Source of the DNA: Herpetosiphon geysericola
Lineage (GTDB): Bacteria > Chloroflexota > Chloroflexia > Chloroflexales > Herpetosiphonaceae
Direction of reading: 5' to 3'
Assembly: GCF_001306135.1 (NCBI RefSeq)
Contig: NZ_LGKP01000046.1
Span: forward strand, 1-64,000
Length of the DNA: 64,000 nt
Shown here: piece by piece, positions 35,009 to 42,629 of the stretch
How the letters are laid out: each line of letters opens with the position of its first letter
Position numbering within the stretch: position 1 is the stretch's first letter
Notes under the pieces: generated by a model
What the model saw: the letters and a program-made list of their open reading frames with translations, nothing else
Told to the model about the DNA's origin: nothing
Databases searched by the model: none
Position numbers and translations under genes: made by a program

Positions 35009-35515
35009 GTGGAATTAATTAAGAAATACGGCAATCGTAAGCTTTATCATACCAATGCCAAACAATATATTACCTTGCATGGCATCGCCAAGTTAATCCG
35101 CGCTGGCAGCGATGTTCGGGTGGTCGATAATGTTACTGGCGAAGATTTGACGGTGCAAACGTTATCGCAAATTTTGCTCAATAACAAAGGCCGCCGTTCA
35201 GGCCCACTGCCAATTCCGCTCTTATCCGATCTGATTCAAACCAGCGGCGAGACGCTCTCACAGATGCGCCGCAACCTATTCCAATCGCTTGGTGGCAACC
35301 AAATCGTTGAAGCCGAAATTCGCTTGCGGCTTGAGCATTTGCTTGATGAAGGCAAAATTAGCGAAGAGTTATGTCAACGTATGGGCCAATTATTGCTGAA
35401 TGATTCTGGCCATGCGCACGCCGAAAATCTGCCCGATCGCTCTGATGTTGAACGCTTGAAAGGCCAAGTTGAGCAACTAGCCAACTTAGTTGAACAGTTA
35501 TTACAGGATAAATAA
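35009..35515 (+). CDS. phaR: PhaR-like polyhydroxyalkanoate-associated regulator
   Basis: A 168-residue protein whose first 60 residues (IKKYGNRKLYHTNAKQYITL, VRVVDNVTGEDLTVQTLSQI) match the PHB/PHA accumulation regulator DNA-binding domain. A helical, Gln/Leu-rich C-terminus (about 100-168) may form a coiled coil. It starts at GTG 35009, with GGAGG 5 bases upstream. Family knowledge: PhaR represses phasin and PHA genes and binds PHA granules. No PHA synthase is in this window. The 3' neighbour is a patatin-like lipase, which would fit lipid or polyester storage (inference). Confidence 0.82.
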   Translation: MELIKKYGNRKLYHTNAKQYITLHGIAKLIRAGSDVRVVDNVTGEDLTVQTLSQILLNNKGRRSGPLPIPLLSDLIQTSGETLSQMRRNLFQSLGGNQIVEAEIRLRLEHLLDEGKISEELCQRMGQLLLNDSGHAHAENLPDRSDVERLKGQVEQLANLVEQLLQDK

Positions 35516-35577
35516 GCAATCGCCGTTTCTCCGATTCGTTTGCCGACGTATCGCCAATGGCAATGAGGCCACGATCA

Positions 35578-36813
35578 ATGAAGAATTCAACCCCATCTAA
35601 ACGCGCGCTCGTTCTTGCCGGTGGTGGCATCTCTGGAGCTGTTTACGAAATTGGCGCACTCCGCGCCATCGATGATCTCCTCACAACCCTCACAATTAAC
35701 GATTTTGATATGTATGTTGGCACCAGCGCAGGCAGCTTAATTAGCTCGTGTCTGGCCAATGGCATTACCACCCGCGAGTTGCTGCGCATTCTCGAAGGCG
35801 CCTTGCCCGATGCCAAACGCCTGCAACGCGACCAAATTTTGGCGCTCAATTTGCGGGGCTTAGTCAAACGCGGGCGCCGCTTGCCACGGCTTTTGGCCCA
35901 ACGGGCGCTCGAAACCTTGCGCCATCCACGCGATTTTGCGCCCTTGGATTGGGCTTGGAAGATGCTCGAAGGCTTGCCCAACGGCATTTATTCAACCAAT
36001 AGTTTAGAGCGCTATCTGCGAAATTTTTTGGCCGAACGCGGGAGCAACCACTTTGCTGAGGTGCAACGCGAACTGTATATCGTCGCAACCGAGCTTGATA
36101 GCGGCGATCGGGCGGTGTTTGGCGAGGGCAGCCTGCGCAATGTGCCAATTTCGGCAGCAGTCGCCGCGTCCAGCGCGATGCCAATCGTCTATGAGCCAGT
36201 GCGGATCAATGGCGTTGATTATATTGATGGTGGCGTGCGTGGCACTGCCAGCCTCGATGTGGCGATTGATCGCGGTGCAAAATTGATTGTCTGTGTCAAT
36301 CCACTGGTTGCCTTTGATAATCGCAAGCAACAGCTTGGCAGTCGCATCGCCGATGCAGGGATTCAGGCGATTGGCAACCAAGTATTTCGCACCTTTATTC
36401 AGGCTGGTTTACACTATCACATCAAAAAATTACGCCAACAACACCCAGATGTCGATATTATTTTGATTGAGCCACGGGCTGATGATGCGACGGTGTTTGG
36501 CGAACATGTGCTGCATTATGATGAGCGAATGATGCTTGCCCGCCATGGCTACGAATCAGCCACTATTCGCATGGCCGACCAATATCAAGCTTACAAGGCG
36601 ATTTTGGCCAAACACGGCGTGCAAATCAGCCGCCAACGGGTGGCTAAAGAGCTGCATCATCTGTTTGCTAGCGACGATGCAGACACCGTGCACTCGTTAC
36701 TGGCCAGCGACCCCGATGGCAAGCGCCTGACCAACCCTCAAAAAAGCTGGCGCACTGCCAACCTCGCCCATACCCTCGACGATCTCGATGCGCGGCTTGG
36801 CACCTTGGAATAA
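35578..36813 (+). CDS. Patatin-like phospholipase
   Basis: A 411-residue protein with the patatin catalytic dyad: oxyanion-hole loop LVLAGGGISGAVYEIG (about 10-25), nucleophile Ser in GTSAGS (about 53) and Asp in DGGVRG (about 217). A helical C-terminal region (about 290-411) extends beyond the catalytic domain. Expected reaction: hydrolysis of acyl esters of phospholipids or storage lipids in the cytoplasm. The start at ATG 35578 was preferred because GAGG lies nine bases upstream; an in-frame ATG at 35557 is possible. It lies 62 bp after the PhaR-like gene. Confidence 0.85.
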   Translation: MKNSTPSKRALVLAGGGISGAVYEIGALRAIDDLLTTLTINDFDMYVGTSAGSLISSCLANGITTRELLRILEGALPDAKRLQRDQILALNLRGLVKRGRRLPRLLAQRALETLRHPRDFAPLDWAWKMLEGLPNGIYSTNSLERYLRNFLAERGSNHFAEVQRELYIVATELDSGDRAVFGEGSLRNVPISAAVAASSAMPIVYEPVRINGVDYIDGGVRGTASLDVAIDRGAKLIVCVNPLVAFDNRKQQLGSRIADAGIQAIGNQVFRTFIQAGLHYHIKKLRQQHPDVDIILIEPRADDATVFGEHVLHYDERMMLARHGYESATIRMADQYQAYKAILAKHGVQISRQRVAKELHHLFASDDADTVHSLLASDPDGKRLTNPQKSWRTANLAHTLDDLDARLGTLE

Positions 36814-36820
36814 TTGAGAT

Positions 36821-36932
36821 GCCCTCACCCCAACCCCTCTCCCGTGCGCGGGCGAGGGGCTTTAATGTCATCGTTCGTGCATGAAGCGTGGTAAAAACGG
36901 GTGCTCCTCTCGCCCGCGTCTGATTGGTGAGG
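36821..36932. repeat. MITE-like palindromic element with terminator hairpin
   Basis: An element of about 110 bp has short inverted ends (CCCTCACC at 36822-36829, GGTGAGG near 36926-36932). Inside, CCCCTCTCCCG (36834-36844) pairs with CGGGCGAGGGG (36849-36859), followed by GCTTTAAT, so it can end transcription of the patatin gene. A second GC-rich arm (CTCTCGCCCGCG) lies at 36906-36917. No transposase is present. Confidence 0.55.
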
Positions 36933-37010
36933 AAAAAAACCAATTCAACAGCATCTATTCTATGCTATCTGGGTAATGGTTCATCACGTTAACCATCATG
37001 ACGCTTTTCT

Positions 37011-37072
37011 ACCCTTCCGTCACGCCAGCGGGAAACGCAGGGGGCTTTAATCCCCCTGCACCCCCTCAAGGG
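37011..37072 (+). repeat. Interspersed palindromic repeat, copy 1
   Basis: The unit begins CCCTTCCGTC, contains GCAGGGGG (37037-37044) paired with CCCCCTGC (37052-37059) and ends CACCCCCTCAAGG. The same unit recurs at 43515-43578 (inverted), 49780-49838 and 56670-56734. Other sequence from 36933 to 37239 shows no gene; TTCTATG/TTCTTTG-like units lie at about 37198-37227. Confidence 0.75.
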
Positions 37073-37239
37073 CACGACGCGGACACCACGCATCCATTGA
37101 TAAACCTGCGGATTCGTGGTGGACAGCGAAAACCGACCCTCGATGGGGGTGGATTGCGGCAATATGCTGATTGCTAACGCAATAAACTAATACAGCTATG
37201 TTCTATGTTCTTTGCTCTATGTTCTTTTTTAACCTCTAC

Positions 37240-37268
37240 TTGACAAATTCATTAATTTTTTATAAAAT
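37240..37268 (+). promoter_or_regulatory. Consensus sigma-70 promoter of the chitinase gene
   Basis: TTGACA (37240-37245) and TAAAAT (37263-37268) are spaced exactly 17 bp. A second TATAAT sits at 37272-37277. The leader to ATG 37339 is about 60-65 bases. This is the best promoter match in the window. Confidence 0.8.
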
Positions 37269-37338
37269 CTTTATAATTTCAATGGAATAAATAAGGTTTT
37301 AGTCCGTAGGCCAAAATGACAATCAATGGAGGAATGTC

Positions 37339-40020
37339 ATGGATGTTGCGTACCGAAGGACGGCCAAGCTACGCGGAGCATTTTCGCTCACCATCACCCT
37401 CGCTCTGCTGGCGGGAATGTTGCTGACGCGTGGCACGCCAACGCAAGCGGCAGGCAATGCAGACTGTCGGCCTGATGGGATGGCTCCAACTGCTGGAGTC
37501 GACACGCCCTATTGTACAATTTACGATACCGCTGGCCGCGAAAAGATGGGCAGCGATCATCCCCGGCGGATCATCGGCTATTTTCCAAGTTGGCGGACAG
37601 GCACTAATGGCCAGCCAGCATACCTCGTCAACAATATTCCTTGGAATAAAATCACCCACATCAATTATGCCTTTGCTCACATTCAAAACAGCCGCATCTC
37701 AGTTGGCAGCAACACTGCCACCAATCCCTCGATTGGCATGACTTGGCCCGGCGTTGCTGGCGCTGAAATGGACCCAGCCTTGCCTTACAAAGGTCACTTC
37801 AATCTTTTGACCCAATACAAACGCCAACACCCGAATGTCAAAACCTTGATTTCAGTTGGTGGTTGGGCGGAAACTGGCGGTTATTTTGGCGATAACGGCG
37901 ATCGGATTAGCGATGGCGGCTTCTTCAGCCTCACCGTCAACGCCGATAACAGCGTCAATACTGCTGGCATCAACACCTTTGCCGATTCAGTGGTTGGCTT
38001 TTTGCGCGGCTACAATTTCAACGGGGTCGATATTGATTATGAATATCCAACCTCGATGAACAACGCTGGCCATCCGCTTGATTGGGTGTATGCCAACCCA
38101 CGCCGCGCTAGCCTGATGAAAGGCTATGTGGCCTTGATGAAAACCTTGCGCGAAAAGCTCGACGCTGCTGGGGCTGCTGATGGCAAATATTACATGCTGA
38201 CGATTGCCTCGCCATCATCGGGCTACTTGCTGCGCGGCATGGAAACCTATCAAGTAACCCAATATCTCGATTATGTCAATGTTATGTCATATGACTTGCA
38301 TGGCGCATGGAACGAGTATGTTGGGCCAAACGCTGCGCTCTATGATGATGGCAAAGATGCAGAATTAGCTGCGGCTGGAGTGTATACCACGGCCCAATAT
38401 GGCGGCATCGGCTATCTCAACACCGACTGGTCGTATCATTACTTTCGTGGCAGCATGCCAGCGGGCCGAATCAACATCGGCGTGCCCTATTACACCCGTG
38501 GCTTCAAAAATGTCAACGGTGGTACAAATGGCTTGTGGGGCACAGCGGTTGGCTCGAATTGTCCAATTGGCTTGACCAAGTGTGGTGATGGCGCACGCGG
38601 CATCGACAACATCTGGCACGACACCGAAAATGGCCAAGAAGTTGGCGCTGGCGCAAACCCAATGTGGCACGCCAAAAACCTCGAACAAGGCCTTGCTGGC
38701 AGCTACATCAGCCAATTTGGCTTGAACCCAGCCACCGACCCAGAAGATCGCTTGACTGGTACTTATGTCCGCAACTACAGCAGCTCATTGGTTGCGCCAT
38801 GGCTTTGGAATAGCCAAAAGCGCGTGTTTATCTCAACTGAAGATGAGCAATCGCTGGGAGCCAAAGCTGATTACGTGGTCAACAAAGGCTTAGGCGGGAT
38901 AATGTTCTGGGAGCTTTCAGGCGACTACGATTGGCACGCCGAGCGCAACAACGGCCAAGGCGAATATTTCATGGGCGATACCTTGACCAGCCTGCTGTAC
39001 GACAAGTTCCGCAGCGCCCCAGCCTATGGCGCAAACAAAGCCAATCGCACGATGCCCAGCAATTTGCTCAACATTAAGGTCGATTTCACCAACTGGCCAA
39101 TTGGCGATAACAACTATCCCATTAGCCCCAAAATGGTGATTACCAACAACTCAAGCGTGACGATTCCAGGCGGCGCAACCTTTGAATTCGATTATGGCAC
39201 CTCGGCTCCCAATAATGCCAAAGATCAATCGGGCTTTGGCTTTACGGTAACGAGCAGTGGTCATACTGGCAGCAATGCTGGTGGCTTGCGTGGCGATTTC
39301 AACCATATTCAATTCAAGTTCCCAGGCTGGCAAACCTTGGCTCCTGGTGAGAGCGTAACGATTGATTTCGTCTACTACTTGCCAATGAGCACGCCATCGA
39401 ACTGGACTGTGAACTTTAACAACACGACCTATGGCTTGGTGAGCGATTATCCACGCGGCACGGTGGTTGGCCCAACGCCAACGGTTGGCAACCCAACCAA
39501 TACCCCAGTTGCCACCGCCACCCGCACGCCGATTGCAACTGCAACCCGCACGCCAGTTGGCCCAACCGCGACGCCAACTCGCACGCCAATTGCCACCGCG
39601 ACCCGCACGCCTGCGCCAAGCGCAACCCCAACCCAGCCAGGCAGCTGTACTGCTCCAGCCTGGGAAAGTGGCAAAGTCTATGTGCGCGGCGATTTGGTTT
39701 CGTACAACAACCATCAATGGTTTGCCCAATGGTGGACCCAAAATGAAACCCCGGGCAATGCTCAAGTGTGGCAGGATCAAGGTGTTTGTGGTGGGGGCAA
39801 CCCAACCAATACGCCAGTTGTGCCAGCAACCAACACCCCAGTGCAACCAAGCGCTACGCCAACCAACACAACAGGCGTGCAGCCATGGGCAGCCAACGTG
39901 AGCTATGTGGCTGGGGCAAAAGTCAGTTATAACGGCGTCATTTATACCTGTCTGCAACCGCATACCTCGTTGCCGGGCTGGGAGCCAAGCAACGTTCCAG
40001 CGCTCTGGCGCGCCAACTAA
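37339..40020 (+). CDS. Secreted multidomain GH18 chitinase with two CBM5/12 modules
   Basis: An 893-residue enzyme. A signal peptide (about 1-38) precedes the GH18 barrel (about 70-570). The catalytic motif reads NGVDIDYEYP, with the acid/base Glu235 and the preceding D-x-D intact and Asn at the first Asp position of the usual DxxDxDxE. A beta-sandwich (about 588-705) follows, then a Thr-Pro-Ala linker, a chitin-binding CBM5/12 domain (about 768-815, ending WQDQGVC), a second linker and another CBM5/12 (about 846-893). Shine-Dalgarno GGAGG precedes ATG 37339. Role: hydrolysis of chitin from fungal walls or arthropod debris. Confidence 0.9.
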   Translation: MDVAYRRTAKLRGAFSLTITLALLAGMLLTRGTPTQAAGNADCRPDGMAPTAGVDTPYCTIYDTAGREKMGSDHPRRIIGYFPSWRTGTNGQPAYLVNNIPWNKITHINYAFAHIQNSRISVGSNTATNPSIGMTWPGVAGAEMDPALPYKGHFNLLTQYKRQHPNVKTLISVGGWAETGGYFGDNGDRISDGGFFSLTVNADNSVNTAGINTFADSVVGFLRGYNFNGVDIDYEYPTSMNNAGHPLDWVYANPRRASLMKGYVALMKTLREKLDAAGAADGKYYMLTIASPSSGYLLRGMETYQVTQYLDYVNVMSYDLHGAWNEYVGPNAALYDDGKDAELAAAGVYTTAQYGGIGYLNTDWSYHYFRGSMPAGRINIGVPYYTRGFKNVNGGTNGLWGTAVGSNCPIGLTKCGDGARGIDNIWHDTENGQEVGAGANPMWHAKNLEQGLAGSYISQFGLNPATDPEDRLTGTYVRNYSSSLVAPWLWNSQKRVFISTEDEQSLGAKADYVVNKGLGGIMFWELSGDYDWHAERNNGQGEYFMGDTLTSLLYDKFRSAPAYGANKANRTMPSNLLNIKVDFTNWPIGDNNYPISPKMVITNNSSVTIPGGATFEFDYGTSAPNNAKDQSGFGFTVTSSGHTGSNAGGLRGDFNHIQFKFPGWQTLAPGESVTIDFVYYLPMSTPSNWTVNFNNTTYGLVSDYPRGTVVGPTPTVGNPTNTPVATATRTPIATATRTPVGPTATPTRTPIATATRTPAPSATPTQPGSCTAPAWESGKVYVRGDLVSYNNHQWFAQWWTQNETPGNAQVWQDQGVCGGGNPTNTPVVPATNTPVQPSATPTNTTGVQPWAANVSYVAGAKVSYNGVIYTCLQPHTSLPGWEPSNVPALWRAN

Positions 40021-40037
40021 GCTCGCCATTGTTCAAG

Positions 40038-40085
40038 CCGCCGCGCCATGCACTCTAGGCCAGTGCATGAACGCGGCGGTTTTTT
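40038..40085 (+). terminator. Rho-independent terminator of the chitinase gene
   Basis: The outer stem CCGCCGCG (40038-40045) pairs with CGCGGCGG (40072-40079), and the inner stem CATGCACT pairs with AGTGCATG, followed by six T residues. Confidence 0.9.
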
Positions 40086-40093
40086 AGACCCAA

Positions 40094-40137
40094 AACCCTC
40101 ACACCTGCAAGTTGTTTTGCAGGCGTGAGGGTTGTTT
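40094..40137. terminator. Second hairpin, likely terminator for the minus-strand anti-sigma gene
   Basis: AACCCTCACACCTGCAA (40094-40110) pairs with TTGCAGGCGTGAGGGTT (40117-40133) with one mismatch. On the minus strand it is followed by TTTTGGG. It lies just past the anti-sigma stop codon. Confidence 0.75.
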
Positions 40138-40161
40138 AACTAGCATAGACCTAAGGTTGAT

Positions 40162-41460
40162 TTAGTTAGGACGGGCGGTTGGCGGCGGCGTTGGGCCGCT
40201 TGGTGGCACTGCCGTTGGCAGCACAGTGCTGGTTGGCGTTGGATCGGTAGGGTTATGCGGCGGGCTAGTTGGAACCACCGTTGCCGTAGCTGGAGGTAAG
40301 GCCGTTGGCACTTGGGTTGGACACCCCGTGATCTCACAGGGCAATGCTGGCGGTGGCATCGTTGGGCAAACCGTGCTGCCACAGGGCAATGGCGTGCTGG
40401 TCGCTGGTGGCAAGGCAGTTGGCTCTTCGGTTGGAACAATTGTTGGACACACCGTAGCGCCACATGGTGCTGGCGTGCTGGTTACTGGTGGAACAACTGT
40501 TGGACAAACCGTGCTGCTACAAGGCAACGGGGTGCTGGTTGGGAGCGGCGTTGAGCACACAGCACCATGACATGGCAATGGCGTGTTGGTTGGATAATGT
40601 GGCTCTTCGGTTGGAATCGCCGTTGGATATGGTGCAACCACGGTTGGCTGTTGGCCCGCTGGCGTAGCGGTTGGTGGGCCTTGAGTTGGCACAGTCGTTG
40701 GCCAGGTTGGATTACATGGATTGGTCGTGCTTGGCACACAGGCTGGCGTTGGCGTACTCGTTGGCACAAGCGTTGGCAAAGCTGTGCCGATTGGTGGTGA
40801 TTGCGTTGGCACGCTTGGCCCACATGGGTTGGTAGTGCTTGGTACACACGTTGGCAATGGCGTGGCTGTAATACTTGGATTACAGGTGGTTGAACCTGGG
40901 ACACACGTTGGCAGCGCCGTCGCAACTTCAGTTGGCACAGTCGTGGGAACTGTCGGATCACACGGCTTGGTTGTGCTTGGGATACAGGTTGGAACCAGCG
41001 TGCCAATTGCGGTTGGCACAGGCGTGGGAACTGTTGGATCACACGGCTTGGTTGTGCTTGGAATACAGGTTGGCCGAGCGGTCGCAACCTGGGTTGGTCG
41101 CGCAGTCCGCGTAACAACCGAAGCTACTTGGTCAGAGTTTCCGGTCTCAACTGGTTTGACTGCCCAGACCCCGCCAGCAATCAAAAATATCAGGCCCACA
41201 GCAAAAGACCACATCATCACAGTTTTTGTTCGAATCATTGTCGTTACTCCAAGCTTGGCACGGATTGTCCGCACCTGTTCGGTCGTAAGGTGGAGCGTGG
41301 TGGTTGGCAACTGTTCTAACAACTGGCTGGTTGTTTGTTGCTGACGAAGTGCTTGGCGACAAGCTGCACATTCAGCAACATGCTGATTCAGCACATGCCA
41401 CTCATCCTCAGTCAGGTGTTGCCAATCGCTGAGGAGCGGCTGAAGATCATGACACTTCAT
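40162..41460 (-). CDS. Transmembrane anti-sigma factor (ZAS domain) with cysteine-pair repeat tail
   Basis: A 432-residue protein. The N-terminal zinc-binding anti-sigma motif is H27-x3-C31-x2-C34. A helical segment leads to one transmembrane helix (about 83-105). The exported remainder (about 110-432) is Pro/Thr-rich and carries five units of type C-[IV]-P-[SG]-x-T-x-P-C-x-P (the third shortened) followed by five units of type [LA]-P-C-x4-C-[PS]-T, about 20 cysteines in all. The start at ATG 41460 has AGGAGG 9 bases upstream and lies within the sigma-factor 3' end (14-base overlap). Predicted role: binds and inhibits its cognate sigma until an outside signal, perhaps redox or metal, is sensed (inference). 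Confidence 0.8.
   Translation of the reverse strand: MKCHDLQPLLSDWQHLTEDEWHVLNQHVAECAACRQALRQQQTTSQLLEQLPTTTLHLTTEQVRTIRAKLGVTTMIRTKTVMMWSFAVGLIFLIAGGVWAVKPVETGNSDQVASVVTRTARPTQVATARPTCIPSTTKPCDPTVPTPVPTAIGTLVPTCIPSTTKPCDPTVPTTVPTEVATALPTCVPGSTTCNPSITATPLPTCVPSTTNPCGPSVPTQSPPIGTALPTLVPTSTPTPACVPSTTNPCNPTWPTTVPTQGPPTATPAGQQPTVVAPYPTAIPTEEPHYPTNTPLPCHGAVCSTPLPTSTPLPCSSTVCPTVVPPVTSTPAPCGATVCPTIVPTEEPTALPPATSTPLPCGSTVCPTMPPPALPCEITGCPTQVPTALPPATATVVPTSPPHNPTDPTPTSTVLPTAVPPSGPTPPPTARPN
40315..41075 (-). repeat. Coding tandem repeats of the anti-sigma tail
   Basis: Within the anti-sigma gene, ten cysteine-pair units of two types alternate with Thr/Pro spacers. The proximal five (toward 41075) are CxPS-type and the distal five (toward 40315) are LPC-x4-C-type. 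Repetition at DNA level suggests expansion by slippage or recombination, and copy number may vary between strains. Confidence 0.75.
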
Positions 41461-41980
41461 GGCCACGTTCCTCCTCATATAAACTCCGAAAACGATCACG
41501 GGCCCGTGATAATCGTTTGCGGACTGCACCTAATTCTTCACCGTTTAAATTGGCGACTTCTGCTGGACTACAGCCAGCGTAATGGACCATCAAGAGCACT
41601 TCTGCATCTTGGGGTTTGAGTTTGGCTAAGCAACCACGGATGGCCTGTGTCATTTCAACATTCTGAGCAAAATTATTGGCTTCTGGTTGCCAGCTACGCA
41701 TAAACCAACTCCAACGCCGTTGGCGCCGCAGGTGATCTAAGGCGAGGTTGCTGGCAATCCGAAAAAGCCACGCTTGGGGAATCGCTGGCAAAACCGCCGG
41801 ATCAAGCACCTTGATCGCGCGGAGAAAGGTTTCTTGCACCAAATCGGCTGCCTGCTCAGGTTGCCCCACAATTCGCGTCAGATAGCGAAACATTGCATCG
41901 TGATAGTCATCAAACCATTGGCTTATGACCTTGGTCACTGCCGTCTCTCGTTCGGTTGTGTGCACATAAGGAATAATCAT
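41447..41980 (-). CDS. ECF-type RNA polymerase sigma factor
   Basis: A 177-residue sigma-70-family protein. Region 2 (about 18-85) has MFRYLTRIVGQPEQAADLVQETFLRA and WLFRIASNLALDHLRRQRR. Region 4 (about 115-170) has LAKLKPQDAEVLLMVHYAGCSPAEVA and the helix-turn-helix helix LGAVRKRLSRARDRFR. Only regions 2 and 4 are present, which defines an ECF sigma. Its stop overlaps the start of the anti-sigma gene. The start at 41980 is tentative because no strong Shine-Dalgarno is seen; a longer N-terminus from 42016 is possible. Targets are unknown, but a candidate promoter faces the divergent redoxin gene. Confidence 0.87.
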   Translation of the reverse strand: MIIPYVHTTERETAVTKVISQWFDDYHDAMFRYLTRIVGQPEQAADLVQETFLRAIKVLDPAVLPAIPQAWLFRIASNLALDHLRRQRRWSWFMRSWQPEANNFAQNVEMTQAIRGCLAKLKPQDAEVLLMVHYAGCSPAEVANLNGEELGAVRKRLSRARDRFRSLYEEERGHEVS

Positions 41981-42087
41981 AGGCTGCTTGCCCCGGCCGT
42001 AGCATGCTGTCTGCAATTAATGACGAACAGCGAACCCAAAAATGGACAGCTAGCATCGCACTGCTGCAAAATTGCTCAAATGTGCAT

Positions 42088-42114
42088 GAAACCAGTACCG
42101 CAAGTTTATTCGTA
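42088..42114 (+). promoter_or_regulatory. ECF-like promoter candidate before the redoxin-like gene
   Basis: GAAACC (42088-42093) and CGTA (42111-42114) are 17 bp apart, resembling the common ECF pattern GGAACC-N16/17-CGTC. It lies 57 bases before ATG 42171 and faces away from the sigma gene. Confidence 0.4.
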
Positions 42115-42170
42115 AGGTTGAGCACGTACAGTTATCAAGCGATTCATTAGTACTGAGGTCATAGTTCTCC

Positions 42171-42629
42171 ATGAGTGATCTGACGTTGTTTACCCATGAT
42201 TATCGGTCAACGATGTGGCATAAATTAAATCAGCAGCAACCGATTGTGGCAATCTTCGTTAGTCATTCGGTCGATGCACGTTCGCAACAGATGCTGCGCA
42301 CGCTCGAAGCGCAACAGGCGCAATTTCGCCAATTACAAGCGCAACCAGTCATTTTAACCAAAACCAATCCCGCCCATTTAAACGCATTTATTCAGCATTT
42401 CCAGCCAATTTATCCTGTGCTCAGCGATCCGACGGGCGCTGTGTTTCGCAGCTATAGCTACGCCAGCGAACAACTCGAAGTACAAGGTGGCATTTTGGTC
42501 TTGCCACCACGCTCAATCACCGCAGTTTTTCGTTTTGTGCCGCAAAACGATGAACAACAATTGCCAATCAATGAGCTTTTGGCCTGTGTCAACATGTTGA
42601 ATTATTACAACTCAAGCGTTACGGCCTAG
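42171..42629 (+). CDS. Thioredoxin-fold (AhpC/TSA-like) protein lacking catalytic cysteine
   Basis: A 152-residue protein with the redoxin pattern: strand IVAIFVSHSVDARSQQML where a peroxiredoxin has the CxxC or TxxC site, then YPVLSDPTGAVFRSYSYAS (about 82-100) and a C-terminal strand-helix. The peroxidatic position reads SHSVDARS with no Cys, and the only cysteine is near residue 141. It may be a binding or regulatory protein and not a peroxidase. It is divergent from the sigma/anti-sigma pair, and its 3' end overlaps the convergent AraC gene by 18 bp. Confidence 0.6.
   Translation: MSDLTLFTHDYRSTMWHKLNQQQPIVAIFVSHSVDARSQQMLRTLEAQQAQFRQLQAQPVILTKTNPAHLNAFIQHFQPIYPVLSDPTGAVFRSYSYASEQLEVQGGILVLPPRSITAVFRFVPQNDEQQLPINELLACVNMLNYYNSSVTA

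Noticed and set aside
39480-39630. Repeat array in the chitinase gene
   Set aside because: Encodes the Thr-Pro-Ala linker between modules, a normal feature of such enzymes.
40221-41075. CRISPR-like or satellite array
   Set aside because: The repeats are in frame, imperfect and code for regular Cys/Pro/Thr units in the anti-sigma protein; no unique spacers of constant length.
40226-41344. Several plus-strand open frames of 60-207 codons opposite the anti-sigma gene
   Set aside because: They are antisense shadows of the Thr/Pro/Cys repeats, with repetitive Val/Gly/Trp translations and no ribosome-binding sites.
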